This document shows, piece by piece, positions 37,409 to 46,236 of a DNA stretch of 64,000 nt (positions are counted from its first letter, which is position 1; each line of letters opens with the position of its first letter). Source of the stretch: Novosphingobium sp. (lineage in GTDB: Bacteria; Pseudomonadota; Alphaproteobacteria; Sphingomonadales; Sphingomonadaceae); the NCBI RefSeq assembly GCF_030699305.1, contig NZ_JAUYNB010000013.1, positions 62,001 through 126,000 of the forward strand, written 5' to 3'. The position numbers and the translations under genes are program-made. The notes under the pieces are model-generated. The model did no database searches, was not told the origin of the DNA, and saw nothing but the letters and a program-made list of their open reading frames with translations.

Positions 37409-37947
37409 AACTTCTCGGCCTGTTCCGCCATGCCAAATCTGACTGGCACGACCCGCGCGCCCGTGATTTCGACCGCCCGCTGAACCGGCGCGGCCGCACC
37501 GGTGCGGCAGTGATGGGCCGACATATCCGCGATTCCGGTTATGCCTGGCACCGGGTGATTGCCTCCCCGGCGATCCGCTGCGCGGAAACGATCGAGATTG
37601 CCTGTCAGGCAGCCCAGCGCCCGATCGCGATCAACTGGGACCGCCGCATTTACCTCGCCAGCAGCGCCACGCTGGCCGATCTGCTGCGCGAACAGGACGG
37701 CGATCCGCAGGGCATCCTGATGGTTGGTCACAATCCGGGACTGGAAGACCTGATCTTCGATCTGGTGCCCGATGATGGCTCCAGCCCGCTGCGCGATGTG
37801 GTCGAGGCCAAGTTTCCCACGGCCGCCTATGCCGTGCTGGAACTCGACATCGACCGCTGGAGCGACCTCAAGGACGGTTGCGGGCGGCTGGTCAGCCTTA
37901 CTCGTCCGCGCGATCTGGACCCGGAACTGGGGCCGCAGCGCGGCTAA
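37405..37947 (+). CDS. SixA-like phosphohistidine phosphatase (histidine phosphatase family)
   Basis: 180 residues. The catalytic LFRHAKSDW (RHG motif) is at the N-terminus, with the arginine of VIASPAIRCAET and the second His in MVGHNPGLEDL. In E. coli, SixA removes phosphate from histidine phosphotransfer domains and the nitrogen PTS protein NPr. Its ATG overlaps the dinG stop (ATGA), so it would be co-induced with the SOS-boxed helicase. Target unknown. Confidence 0.9.
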   Translation: MKLLGLFRHAKSDWHDPRARDFDRPLNRRGRTGAAVMGRHIRDSGYAWHRVIASPAIRCAETIEIACQAAQRPIAINWDRRIYLASSATLADLLREQDGDPQGILMVGHNPGLEDLIFDLVPDDGSSPLRDVVEAKFPTAAYAVLELDIDRWSDLKDGCGRLVSLTRPRDLDPELGPQRG

Positions 37948-37956
37948 GCCAGCCGG

Positions 37957-39390
37957 TCAGGCCGTGTGAATGGCCTTGGTCACCAGATAGCTGTCCAGCC
38001 CCTCGATCCCGCCTTCGCTGCCAAACCCGGAATCCTTCACGCCGCCAAACGGCGCATCGGCCGTGCTGATCGCGAACGTGTTGATCCCCACCATCCCGCT
38101 TTCGATGGCATCGCCCAGCAGATTGGCCTGCCGCATGTTTTCGGTGAAGGCGAACGCCGCGAGGCCAAACGGCAGGCGATTGGCTTTCTGGATGGCATCT
38201 TCCAGCGTGCTGAACGGCGCGGCCACAGCAACCGGTCCGAACGGTTCACTGCCCATGATATCGGCGTCATCCGAAACATCGGCCAGCAGCGTCGGCTGGA
38301 AGAAGAACCCTTCATTCCCGCGCTTGCCACCCGCCAGTACCCGCGCACCCTTGGCCTGTGCATCCTCGACCAGCGCGGCAATTGCCTGCGGGCGGCGGAC
38401 ATTGGCCAGCGGCCCCATTTTGGTGTCGGCATCAAGCCCATGCCCGGTCTTCACGTGCGCGGTGCGCGCGGCAAACCCGGCCAGGAACCGTTCGTAGATG
38501 CCTTCCTGCACATAGAACCGCGTCGGGCTGACGCAGACCTGCCCGGCATTGCGGAACTTCTGCGGCACCACCATGTCGAGCGTCTTGTCGAGATCGCAAT
38601 CTTCGAACACCAGCACCGGGGCATGACCGCCCAGTTCCATCGTGGTGCGCTTCAGCCCGTCCGCCGCCAGGCGCAGCAAATGCCGCCCGACCGGAACCGA
38701 GCCGGTGAAGCTGATCTTGCGGATGACCGGCGATGCCAGCAAGTGGCGGCTGACCGCATCGGGCACGCCGTGGACCAGCTGCACCACGCCGTCGGGCAGT
38801 CCGGCATCGACCAGTGCGCGCACCAGCATGCCGGTGCAGCCCGGCGTTTCCTCAGGCGGCTTGGCGATCACAGAACAACCGACCGCCAGCGCCGAAGCCA
38901 GCTTCTTCGCCATCAGGTACACCGGGAAGTTCCACGGGCTGAACGCCGCGACCGGGCCAACCGGCTGCTTGAACACCAGCGAACGCTGCCCGGTGGGGCG
39001 AACCAGCACGCGGCCATAGATCCGGGTGGCTTCTTCGGCGCACCAGTCGAAGAAGCTGGCGCTGCTGATCACTTCGGCGCGCGCTTCGGCCAGCGGCTTG
39101 CCCTGTTCCAGCGTGAGGATGCGGGCAATTGCATCAGCGCGTTCGCGCAGCAGCGCCGCCGCCTTTTTCATCACTGCCGCGCGGACTTCGGGTGCGGTGC
39201 CGCGCCAGGTCGCAAAGGCCTTGTCAGCCACGACCAGCGCCTCATCCAGATCGGCGGCCGTGGCCAGCGGAACCTCGGCGATCGTCTCGCCGCGCGCCGG
39301 ATCGACCACCGGGAACAAGTCACGGCCTTCGCCAACTTTCCAGCTGCCGCCGATGAACAGCGACAGATCGGCATCGTAAGTCTGGGTCAT
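37957..39390 (-). CDS. NAD(P)-dependent aldehyde dehydrogenase, succinate-semialdehyde type
   Basis: 477 residues. The Rossmann segment holds FSPWNFPVYL and ISFTGSVPVGRHL. Catalytic Glu is in TMELGGHAP near residue 250 and the catalytic Cys in NAGQVCVSPTRF near 285. Overall it resembles GabD/YneI-like succinate-semialdehyde dehydrogenases, oxidising an aldehyde to its acid. The region VFEDCDLDKTLDMVVPQKFRN is typical. It converges on the sixA-like gene with 9 nt between stops. The exact aldehyde is not determined. Confidence 0.88.
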   Translation of the reverse strand: MTQTYDADLSLFIGGSWKVGEGRDLFPVVDPARGETIAEVPLATAADLDEALVVADKAFATWRGTAPEVRAAVMKKAAALLRERADAIARILTLEQGKPLAEARAEVISSASFFDWCAEEATRIYGRVLVRPTGQRSLVFKQPVGPVAAFSPWNFPVYLMAKKLASALAVGCSVIAKPPEETPGCTGMLVRALVDAGLPDGVVQLVHGVPDAVSRHLLASPVIRKISFTGSVPVGRHLLRLAADGLKRTTMELGGHAPVLVFEDCDLDKTLDMVVPQKFRNAGQVCVSPTRFYVQEGIYERFLAGFAARTAHVKTGHGLDADTKMGPLANVRRPQAIAALVEDAQAKGARVLAGGKRGNEGFFFQPTLLADVSDDADIMGSEPFGPVAVAAPFSTLEDAIQKANRLPFGLAAFAFTENMRQANLLGDAIESGMVGINTFAISTADAPFGGVKDSGFGSEGGIEGLDSYLVTKAIHTA

Positions 39391-39454
39391 GGGAAAATCC
39401 TCACTCCTGCTGCGGAGCGGGATAGAATGTTACGCGGCCCTTGGCGAGCGTTGC

Positions 39455-39856
39455 TCAACCCTCATGCAGCGCATTGACCAGAGTTGTCCGCAGAGCGATT
39501 AACCGTGCCCGGAATGCAAAGGACGGCGGTGTTGGTGCGGCGGGCGGCACACTGACAACCGCCATGGGCACAGAAGCGGAGTCATCCCCTTCGCGCAAGG
39601 CCTTGAGCGCACCCTTCAGGGTATACCCCTGATGATGCACCAGCCGGTCGATCGTTTCGACCAGCTGGACATCCTCAGGCCGGTAATACCGCCGCCCACC
39701 GCTGCGCTTGAGCGGCTGGAGCATCGGGAACTGCTCTTCCCAATATCGCAGCACGTGCTGGCGAATGCCCAGGGCATGGGCCACTTCCCCGATCGTGCGC
39801 AGTGCCCCCGCATCCTTGCCATCGGCGAAGGCAGTGGCTGGTGCGGACTGGCTCAT
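39455..39856 (-). CDS. MerR family transcriptional regulator
   Basis: 133 residues. The N-terminal winged HTH has TIGEVAHALGIRQHVLRYWEEQFPMLQPLKRSGGRRYYRPEDV, with no metal-binding cysteines in the C-terminal part. It follows ihfA in the block rpmF-plsX-fabH-ihfA-merR, a conserved alphaproteobacterial order, so it probably belongs to this transcript. Effector and targets unknown. Confidence 0.93.
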   Translation of the reverse strand: MSQSAPATAFADGKDAGALRTIGEVAHALGIRQHVLRYWEEQFPMLQPLKRSGGRRYYRPEDVQLVETIDRLVHHQGYTLKGALKALREGDDSASVPMAVVSVPPAAPTPPSFAFRARLIALRTTLVNALHEG

Positions 39857-39886
39857 CAGATCGTCAACCTCGCTCAGTTTGGCGCG

Positions 39887-40183
39887 TTACGCCTTGGCAA
39901 TGCGCTCTTTCAGCATCTGGCTGGCGCGGAACGTCAGGACGCGGCGCGGCGTGATCGGCACTTCGACGCCGGTCTTGGGATTGCGGCCAATCCGCTCACC
40001 CTTGTCGCGCAGCAGAAAGGTGCCGAATCCGGAAATCTTCACGTTCTCTCCGCCTTCCAGCGCATCAGACATGTGGTTGAGGATCGATTCGACCATTCCA
40101 AGCGAATCCGACCGGGACAGCCCGACTTTGCGATTGATCGCTTCAGCCAGATCGGCGCGGGTCAGTGTGTTCATCGAGCGCAT
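39887..40183 (-). CDS. ihfA: Integration host factor subunit alpha
   Basis: 98 residues from the ATG at 40183 ([16 protein letters not shown]), chosen because GGGAGAG lies 8 nt upstream; ATG 40174 or GTG 40192 are alternatives. The DNA-binding arm contains [23 protein letters not shown]. With IhfB it bends DNA at specific sites. It follows fabH in the conserved cluster. Confidence 0.95.
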   Translation of the reverse strand: MRSMNTLTRADLAEAINRKVGLSRSDSLGMVESILNHMSDALEGGENVKISGFGTFLLRDKGERIGRNPKTGVEVPITPRRVLTFRASQMLKERIAKA

Positions 40184-40293
40184 TTTGCGCACTCTCCCAT
40201 CTTCAGTGGTGCGACCACTGAGTCGGGACGATAGTCATCTGACACCAGAATGCAACGGAACTGCCACAATAACCGGCAGTTAGGAGCGGTTAT

Positions 40294-41262
40294 TCAAACC
40301 CGCAGCAAGCTCGCGCCCCAGGTAAAGCCGCCGCCCATTGCTTCCAGAATGACCAGATCACCGGGCTTGATCCGTCCGTCGCGCACCGCCGTATCCAGCG
40401 CCAGCGGTACCGATGCGGCTGACGTGTTGGCGTGCTGGTCTACCGTGACCACCACCTTTTCGGGTGCCAGGCCCAGCTTCCGGGCGGTAGCATCAAGAAT
40501 CCGCTGGTTGGCCTGATGCGGCACGACCCAGTCCACATCCGCGGACGTCAGCCCCACTTCGGCCAGCGCTTCGGTCAGCACATCAGCCAGATTCACCACG
40601 GCATGGCGAAATACTTCACGGCCCTTCATGCGAATCTTGCCGGCGGTCCCGGTGGTCGAGGGGCCGCCATCGACATAGAGCAGCTGATTGTGCGCGCCAT
40701 CGGCGTGCAGCTTGGTCGCCAACAGACCTGGACCATCTTCAGCGACATCGCGCGCTTCCAGCACAACCGCACCCGCACCGTCGCCAAACAGCACGCAGGT
40801 CGTGCGATCTTCCCAGTCAAGAATGCGGCTCATCGTTTCCGCGCCGATCACCAGCGCGCGGCTGGCCATGCCGGTGCGCAGCATCGAATCCGCCACACCA
40901 ACAGCGTAGAGGAACCCGGAACACACCGCCGCGACATCGAACGCGATGCAGCCATTGGCGCCAATCGCATCCTGCACAATCGTGGCACTGGCCGGAAACG
41001 TCTGGTCGGGCGTGCAAGTCGCCAGGATGATCAGGTCAATCGATTCGCCCGGCACGCCTGCGGCTGCCAGCGCCGCCCGGGCAGCTGCCGTGGCCAGCGT
41101 GGCGGTCGTCTCTCCCTCGCCCGCAATATGGCGGTTGCGGATACCGGTGCGCTCGACAATCCAATCGTCGCTGGTGTCGACCAGTCGCGCCATTTCCGCG
41201 TTGGACACGGCACGTGACGGCAGGGCAGACCCTGTGCCAATCAAGACGGAACGGCGAATCAT
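40294..41262 (-). CDS. fabH: Beta-ketoacyl-ACP synthase III
   Basis: 322 residues. It starts fatty-acid synthesis by condensing acetyl-CoA with malonyl-ACP. The catalytic triad is present: Cys in [11 protein letters not shown], His in [11 protein letters not shown] and Asn in [11 protein letters not shown]. The N-terminus begins [15 protein letters not shown]. Its ATG overlaps the plsX stop by 4 nt (ATGA), so the genes are co-translated. Confidence 0.97.
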   Translation of the reverse strand: MIRRSVLIGTGSALPSRAVSNAEMARLVDTSDDWIVERTGIRNRHIAGEGETTATLATAAARAALAAAGVPGESIDLIILATCTPDQTFPASATIVQDAIGANGCIAFDVAAVCSGFLYAVGVADSMLRTGMASRALVIGAETMSRILDWEDRTTCVLFGDGAGAVVLEARDVAEDGPGLLATKLHADGAHNQLLYVDGGPSTTGTAGKIRMKGREVFRHAVVNLADVLTEALAEVGLTSADVDWVVPHQANQRILDATARKLGLAPEKVVVTVDQHANTSAASVPLALDTAVRDGRIKPGDLVILEAMGGGFTWGASLLRV

Positions 41263-42314
41263 TCAGCAGCCTTCGCGCTCTTGCGGAGATTTTCCGCACC
41301 AAGCCGGGCAAGGTCCGCCATGATGCGTTCGGTCAGGTTTTCTTCCAGCAGCCGCGCGGTAACCGCCACCGCATTCGCCACGCCAACCGCGTTGGCCGAA
41401 CCGTGGCTTTTCACCACCACGCCATTGAGGCCCAGGAATACCGCGCCGTTGTGGTTGTTGGGATCAAGATGATGCTTGAGCAGTTCGGTCGCAGGACGCG
41501 AGATCAGGAACCCGAACTTTGATCGCAGCGAACTGGCAAAGCTGCGGCGCAGCAGGTCGGCCACGAACCGTGCCGTGCCCTCGACCGCCTTGAGCGCGAT
41601 GTTGCCGGAAAAGCCATCGGTCACCACCACATCGACATCGCCCCGGCCCAGCTTGTCAGCTTCGGTAAAGCCGTCGAAGGCAATCGAAAGGTCATCGGCG
41701 GCCTGACGCAGCATGGCGGCAGCGGCCTGAATTCCCTCGGTGCCCTTGGTTTCCTCGGTGCCGATATTCAACAGCCGCACGCGCGGGCGATCGCGGCCGG
41801 TGACAATCCGCGAATAAGCCGCGCCCATCACGGCGAACTGCACCAGGTTGCGGGTGTCGCATTCGGTGTTGGCGCCCAGATCGAGCATGACAAGATCGGT
41901 ATCGCCCAGCGTGGGCAGCAGTGCCGACAGGGCCGGCCGATCGATCCCCGGCATGGTCCGGAGCGCCAGCTTGGCCATCGCCATCAGTGCGCCGGTGTTA
42001 CCGCCACTTACGGCGGCTCCGGCATCGCCCTGCTTGACGGCGTTGATGGCCATGCCCATCGATGTGGTCTTGGCACGGCGCAGCGCCTGCGTTGGCCGTT
42101 CCTCGCCACTCACGACATCGTCGGAATGAAGAATCTCGGACGCAGAACGCAAGTTCGGGTGCGCTTCAAGGGCGGATTTGATCCGCTCCTCATCGCCAAC
42201 CAGCAGGAACTTGAAACGGTCATGGCGGCGGCGGGCAAGCGCCGCCCCCTCGATCATCACGCGCACGCCTTCATCGCCGCCCATCGCATCAATCGCGATA
42301 CGCGGCAGGCTCAT
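41259..42314 (-). CDS. plsX: Phosphate acyltransferase
   Basis: 351 residues. It converts acyl-ACP to acyl-phosphate for PlsY in phospholipid synthesis. The N-terminus [11 protein letters not shown], then [13 protein letters not shown] and [13 protein letters not shown], identify PlsX. It sits between rpmF (27 nt upstream) and fabH (overlap), the standard arrangement. Confidence 0.97.
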   Translation of the reverse strand: MSLPRIAIDAMGGDEGVRVMIEGAALARRRHDRFKFLLVGDEERIKSALEAHPNLRSASEILHSDDVVSGEERPTQALRRAKTTSMGMAINAVKQGDAGAAVSGGNTGALMAMAKLALRTMPGIDRPALSALLPTLGDTDLVMLDLGANTECDTRNLVQFAVMGAAYSRIVTGRDRPRVRLLNIGTEETKGTEGIQAAAAMLRQAADDLSIAFDGFTEADKLGRGDVDVVVTDGFSGNIALKAVEGTARFVADLLRRSFASSLRSKFGFLISRPATELLKHHLDPNNHNGAVFLGLNGVVVKSHGSANAVGVANAVAVTARLLEENLTERIMADLARLGAENLRKSAKAAE

Positions 42315-42341
42315 GCGCTTCGATCTCCCGTCGGTTTGGGC

Positions 42342-42521
42342 TTAGAGCCCGACCGCAACGATCTCACGACCGTTGTAGTGACCGCAAGCCTGACACAGGT
42401 TGTGCGGACGCTTCAGTTCGCCACAGTTCGGGCATTCATGGAATGCGGCCGGCGTCAGCGAATCGTGGCTGCGGCGCATGCCCCGGCGTGAAGGGCTTGT
42501 TTTTCTTTTGGGGACAGCCAT
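42342..42521 (-). CDS. rpmF: Ribosomal protein L32
   Basis: 59 residues from [17 protein letters not shown], the canonical start. The four cysteines CPNC and CQAC form the zinc-ribbon version of L32. It heads the rpmF-plsX-fabH-ihfA-merR unit. A promoter TTGCAA-N16-TATAGG lies at 42628-42601. The much longer open frame upstream of this start is not coding. Confidence 0.96.
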   Translation of the reverse strand: MAVPKRKTSPSRRGMRRSHDSLTPAAFHECPNCGELKRPHNLCQACGHYNGREIVAVGL

Positions 42522-42600
42522 GTCGGCACCTGTTCCTGAAAATTCCTGGCGTCTATGAAGTCCGCACTGACCCCGAAGGGCCTGCGGAAGCGAAGGCGCG

Positions 42601-42628
42601 CCTATAACGAATTTGGCGCGCGTTGCAA
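42601..42628 (-). promoter_or_regulatory. Probable promoter of rpmF-plsX-fabH operon
   Basis: On the minus strand TTGCAA (-35), a 16-nt spacer and TATAGG (-10), about 80 nt before the rpmF ATG. Confidence 0.5.
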
Positions 42629-42678
42629 GCACCGACCGGCACCAGGGGTGAACAGTACTGAACCGGGGGAGACCACCA

Positions 42679-43071
42679 ATGTTGCTGACCACTACCTTAT
42701 CACTCGCCGCTGCGGCCGCGATCATCAATTTCTGGCTGGCGCTGCGCTGCGGCCAGGTCCGGTCCAAGGCCAAGATTTCAATCGGCACCGGCGGCAACGA
42801 CATGCTGGAACGGCGGATGCGCGCGCAGCTCAACTTTGTCGAGAATACCCCGTGGGTGCTGCTGCTGATCGCCGGGATCGAGCTGGCGGCCAGGGGCGGC
42901 GCATGGCTGGCCCCGGTCGGCGCGGTGTTCATGCTGGGCCGCGTTGCCCATGGGCTGGGCATGGATGGCGGCAGCTTTGCCGTGGGTCGCTCCATCGGCA
43001 CTGCGATCACGATGCTGACCCAGCTGGGCCTTGCGATTGCCGCCGTGCTGATCGTGCTCGGCTATATGTAA
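42679..43071 (+). CDS. MAPEG family membrane protein
   Basis: 130 residues with about four hydrophobic helices. The loop after the first helix contains [31 protein letters not shown], the MAPEG signature with the conserved RAQLNxxEN. These are glutathione-linked or membrane-associated proteins, often of unknown bacterial role. ATG 42679 is preceded by GGGGGAG. It is divergent from rpmF and convergent with the hydrolase at 43111. Confidence 0.88.
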   Translation: MLLTTTLSLAAAAAIINFWLALRCGQVRSKAKISIGTGGNDMLERRMRAQLNFVENTPWVLLLIAGIELAARGGAWLAPVGAVFMLGRVAHGLGMDGGSFAVGRSIGTAITMLTQLGLAIAAVLIVLGYM

Positions 43072-43080
43072 TGTAAACCC

Positions 43081-43113
43081 TGATCCCTTCCCGCACGGCG
43101 CGGGAGGGGATCA
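43081..43113. terminator. Bidirectional hairpin between convergent genes
   Basis: TGATCCCTTCCCGC (43081-43094) pairs with GCGGGAGGGGATCA (43100-43113), one mismatch (T-G). The right arm includes the stop codon of the hydrolase gene. It can serve both the MAPEG and hydrolase transcripts. Confidence 0.7.
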
Positions 43114-43782
43114 GGCCAGCATGTAGTCGCTGACGAACGAATTGGTCTGCCGTTCCCGCCCGAACGTGCTGGTCGGGCCGTGACCGGGCAGGAACGTGAC
43201 GTCGTTGCCCAGCGGCCACAGCTTGTGCGTGATCGAATCGATCAGCTGCTGGTGATTGCCCATCGGAAAGTCGGTCCGTCCGATCGATCCTGCGAAGATC
43301 ACATCGCCCACCACCGCAAAGTGCGACAGCGGGTGATGGAACACGACATGACCCGGCGTGTGTCCGGGACAGTGGATAACATCCAGCACCAGCTCGCCAA
43401 CCGTCACCGTATCGCCATCCTTCAGCCAGCGATCCGGCACGAAGTTTTCCGCCGGCATCTGGTATTGCCGCCCCGATTCTTCCAGCCGGTCGAGCCAGAA
43501 GCGGTCATCCTCGTGCGGGCCTTCGATCTTCACGCCCAGCTCGCGGGCATAGGCTGCCGTCGCGCCGCAATGGTCCATATGACCGTGCGTCACGAGCAGC
43601 TTCTCGATCGTCACACCGACCTTGGCGACCGCAGCGCGCACCTTGTCGAGATCGCCGCCGACATCGATCAGCGCGCCCTGCATCGTTTTCGTGCACCAGA
43701 TCAGCGAGCAGTTCTGCTCCAGCGGGGTCACGGGGATGATGCCCACACGCATCGGCGGTTCGATCTGGTTCGGTTCGGTCAT
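43111..43782 (-). CDS. Metallo-beta-lactamase fold hydrolase (glyoxalase II-like)
   Basis: 223 residues from ATG 43782; ATG 43752 is possible. The metal motif THGHMDHCGA (HxHxDH) is followed by CPGHTPGHVVF, VGDVIFAGSIGRTDFPMG and PGHGPTST, the complete set of binuclear ligands. It resembles YcbL-type glyoxalase II, hydrolysing thioesters such as lactoylglutathione. Function is inferred. Confidence 0.92.
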   Translation of the reverse strand: MTEPNQIEPPMRVGIIPVTPLEQNCSLIWCTKTMQGALIDVGGDLDKVRAAVAKVGVTIEKLLVTHGHMDHCGATAAYARELGVKIEGPHEDDRFWLDRLEESGRQYQMPAENFVPDRWLKDGDTVTVGELVLDVIHCPGHTPGHVVFHHPLSHFAVVGDVIFAGSIGRTDFPMGNHQQLIDSITHKLWPLGNDVTFLPGHGPTSTFGRERQTNSFVSDYMLA

Positions 43783-43831
43783 GTCCGGGAAATGGCGCGC
43801 GGAGGCTGACAAATCAATCCCGCGCAGCATT

Positions 43832-44482
43832 TCACAGCCGCCCGCTTTTCCAGACGACCCGCCCGATCACTTCCACTTCATCGGGCGACAGCTCGATCCG
43901 GCCATAAGCGGGATTGTCGCTGACCAGCGCGATCAGGCCGGGTCGCCCCACGTCCAGTCGCTTGACCAGCAGCGCATCGCCGGTGCGGACCACATGAATG
44001 CCGTCGCGCAGCGGCCGGGGCGTGCGATCGACCAAAATCTCGTCCCCGTCACGCAAGGTCGCCTCCATCGAATCGCCTTCGACCCGAATCGCCGAGAGCA
44101 TTCCGGGTGGCAGGCCTTGTTCACGCAGCCACCGCGACGAGAAGCGGAACGCGCCAATCGGCTGCTCCTCCAGCGCCAGCGCCCCCGGTCCGGCCGAAGC
44201 GCCCAGCGGCAGGCGCGGCACATCGCACCATTCGCTGCGCAGCGGCTTTCCGGCCGAACCCAAGGATTTTTCCTCTGGCGCACCCAGTTCCGATTCGCCC
44301 ACGCCAAAGAACCGGGCCAGCGTTCGCCGATCCGTCTCCTCCAGCTTGCGCGGGCTGCCCTTGCGAATAAACTGCTGCAAATACGTCGAGTTGCGCCCGA
44401 TCAATTCGGACAAACCCGACAAGCTGGTGCCGCGTTCGCTGGCCAGTTCCAGCAAGCGCACCCTGGGATCAGAAGTAACCAT
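43832..44482 (-). CDS. HTH-type repressor with S24 (LexA/CI-like) peptidase domain
   Basis: 216 residues from ATG 44482; a TTG at 44485 is also open. The N-terminal XRE-like HTH has SLSGLSELIGRNSTYLQQFIRKGSPRKL. A linker with ASAGPG may contain the Ala-Gly cleavage site. The C-terminal S24 domain has the catalytic Ser in EGDSMEATLRDGD and the Lys in ALLVKRLDV, so both residues of the dyad are kept. This is the build of phage CI-type repressors. It diverges from a 62-residue HTH-like gene, and the ATG may be the transcript's first base (see findings). Confidence 0.9.
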   Translation of the reverse strand: MVTSDPRVRLLELASERGTSLSGLSELIGRNSTYLQQFIRKGSPRKLEETDRRTLARFFGVGESELGAPEEKSLGSAGKPLRSEWCDVPRLPLGASAGPGALALEEQPIGAFRFSSRWLREQGLPPGMLSAIRVEGDSMEATLRDGDEILVDRTPRPLRDGIHVVRTGDALLVKRLDVGRPGLIALVSDNPAYGRIELSPDEVEVIGRVVWKSGRL

Positions 44483-44554
44483 CAATTGATGATAGCTGAT
44501 GTATTTTTCCTAGACAAGTAGGATTTCTCCCTGAATTAATGGGGCAATTCCTAC
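44483..44554. promoter_or_regulatory. Overlapping divergent promoters and palindromes of the S24 switch
   Basis: Minus strand: -35 TTGTCT (44517-44512), 17-nt spacer, -10 TATCAT (44494-44489), then CAATTG directly before the ATG. Plus strand: -35 TAGACA (44511-44516), 18 nt, -10 ATTAAT (44535-44540). The two -35 boxes overlap. Palindrome CATCAATTGATG (44480-44491) covers the repressor start, and GTAGGA/TCCTAC arms at 44518-44523 and 44549-44554 flank the plus -10. All are candidate operators. Confidence 0.55.
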
Positions 44555-44600
44555 GGCGATTCGCACATCGCTCCATTCAGACGACACAGGAGGTGCCCAT

Positions 44601-44789
44601 ATGCTGATACGCCGGATCGAACGATTCCTGCGCGAAACCGGGATGCCCTGGACCAAGTTCGGGCGCCTCGCCGCGCATGATCCGCGCTTTGTCCAGGACT
44701 TGCGCAATGGCCGCGTACCGCGCGCCGCGACCACCTCACGCGTGGAACATTTCATGAACATTTATAGCGAGGAAGCCTGTGCAAATTGA
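44601..44789 (+). CDS. 62-residue HTH-like protein divergent from S24 repressor
   Basis: ATG 44601 follows a strong ribosome site AGGAGGTG at 7-8 nt spacing. The protein is MLIRRIERFLRETGMP then WTKFGRLAAHDPRFVQDLRNGR, which reads as a minimal helix-turn-helix (helix, tight turn, recognition helix), and ends with a short helix VEHFMNIY. It resembles a lone Cro-type or CopG/XRE mini DNA-binding protein. No domain beyond this is visible. It is divergent from the S24 repressor and overlaps the next gene by 11 nt. Confidence 0.72.
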   Translation: MLIRRIERFLRETGMPWTKFGRLAAHDPRFVQDLRNGRVPRAATTSRVEHFMNIYSEEACAN

Positions 44790-45138
44790 TCCTGCCGCCG
44801 CCCGTTCGATGCAATCCGCCGCCCGCCGCAGCCCGTGGCTGTTGCTATTGTCCACGCTGCTCGAACTGGGGCACGGCAAAGCCGAACTGGTCCGCCACGC
44901 CGAACGCAGCTGGGCCAGTGCCACCTTTTCCGGCACCCGTCACACGGTGGTGCTGTCCTTCACCGGGCTGGACGCGGTGGCTGCCGGGGAAGCCCTGATT
45001 GCCGCGCTGCCCGACCACGAATTCGTGATCCCCGGTCAACTGGTGGCCGATGCCAATGTGATCGCGGTAGACCACACCGCCCTGCCCCAGCCGCACCTGC
45101 AACTGGAAGTGGAACTGCTGCTGTTGGAGGATTGCTGA
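44779..45138 (+). CDS. Hypothetical 119-residue protein
   Basis: Starts at GTG 44779 inside the end of the 62-residue gene, with GAGGAAG just upstream; ATG 44809 is an alternative. The N-terminal third is helical (PWLLLLSTLLELG), followed by an alpha/beta part, TVVLSFTGLDAVAAGEALIAALPDHEFVIPG, ending in a Leu/Glu strand. I do not recognise the family. Coupling to the HTH-like gene suggests a joint unit. Codon use is like the rest of the window. Confidence 0.65.
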   Translation: MQIDPAAARSMQSAARRSPWLLLLSTLLELGHGKAELVRHAERSWASATFSGTRHTVVLSFTGLDAVAAGEALIAALPDHEFVIPGQLVADANVIAVDHTALPQPHLQLEVELLLLEDC

Positions 45139-45263
45139 ACCGGGCCGGGCTGGCCTGTGCTGAGCGCGCGAGCAGCGCGGCATGGGCCGGGCCGGTCTAC
45201 AACAGGGACAGCGACCGGGTGCTGACCGCGGTCTATCACTTCCACCGCGAGCAATTGCCCCGT

Positions 45264-46202
45264 TCAATACCCCAGCGCCGGGTCAAAGCAGTATTCCAGC
45301 GGCAGGCCTGCGTGCCAGTGGGTCAGATTGTGCAGGAACCGCTCTGCCCCGCGCGCCATCATCCGGTCTTGCGAGCGGCCCGACAGGTGCATCGTGATCT
45401 CGACATTGTCGAAGCCCCACAGCGGGTGATCGGCGGGCAGCGGTTCGGGCGTGGTCACATCCAGGAACGCCCCGCCCAGATGCCCGGCGCGCAGCGCATC
45501 GACCAGCGCATCCTGATCGACCACCGCTCCGCGCGCCACGTTGACCAGTTCCGCCCCCGGCTTCATCACCGCCAGTTCCGCCGCGCCGATCATGCCATCG
45601 GTTTCCGCCGTGGCCGGCACCGCAAGGATCACCCAGTCAAACTCGTGCAGCCGGGCGCGCCAGTCATCCGGTCCCAGCGTGTCCGGTCCGGCATTGCGGC
45701 GCACTTTGGTCACCGCCACCCCGAACGCGGTCAGCCGCGCATCGACCAGTTGCCCGATTGCGCCATAGCCCAGGATCAGCGCCTTGGTTCCCGCCAGCTC
45801 GCGCTTGCCGGGGGCTTCGCGCAGCCACTCGCGCCGGTCCTGCGCGCGCACGACTTCGCGGTAACCCTTGGCGCGCGAGAGCATCCCCATCACCACGTAC
45901 TCGGCAATCGTCAGGGCATTGATCCCGGCCCCGTTGGTCACCGTCACCCCGCGCTCGATCAGCAGGTCGGCGGGCAGGAAATCCAGCCCGGCGATGATCG
46001 AATTGAGCCATTTCAGCCGCGTCGCCGCCGTGACCGCAGCGACCATGTCTTCCTTGGCGTGCATGTCGAACCAGCCGATTTCCGCCAACGGCGCCAGCTC
46101 CAGCGCCTCGGCCTTGCTGGAGTACCAGCGCACGTCCAGCCAATCGGGCAGGCGCTCACCCAGCAAGGGTATGAGCATGGCGTTGAGCACGGCTACGGTC
46201 AT
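45264..46202 (-). CDS. D-isomer-specific 2-hydroxyacid dehydrogenase family protein
   Basis: 312 residues from ATG 46202 with GGGAGAGAAG upstream. A Rossmann fold with ALILGYGAIGQLVDARL, the Arg in VNVARGAVVDQDAL, a Glu in DVTTPEPLPADHPLW, and a His in EITMHLSGRSQD gives the family catalytic set. It reduces a 2-oxoacid to the D-hydroxyacid with NAD(P)H, or the reverse. The substrate is not identifiable. It lies downstream of cysS and is separated from it by a large inverted repeat. Confidence 0.9.
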   Translation of the reverse strand: MTVAVLNAMLIPLLGERLPDWLDVRWYSSKAEALELAPLAEIGWFDMHAKEDMVAAVTAATRLKWLNSIIAGLDFLPADLLIERGVTVTNGAGINALTIAEYVVMGMLSRAKGYREVVRAQDRREWLREAPGKRELAGTKALILGYGAIGQLVDARLTAFGVAVTKVRRNAGPDTLGPDDWRARLHEFDWVILAVPATAETDGMIGAAELAVMKPGAELVNVARGAVVDQDALVDALRAGHLGGAFLDVTTPEPLPADHPLWGFDNVEITMHLSGRSQDRMMARGAERFLHNLTHWHAGLPLEYCFDPALGY

Positions 46203-46236
46203 CGGCTTCTCTCCCAAAAACGCTCAAAACCGCTAT

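Noticed and set aside
37966-39477. A 503-codon frame antisense to the aldehyde dehydrogenase
   Set aside because: No recognisable domain; the sense gene has intact catalytic Cys and Glu.
43832-45138. Intact prophage around the S24 repressor
   Set aside because: No integrase, att sites, structural or lysis genes. Flanks are ordinary metabolic genes with uniform composition.
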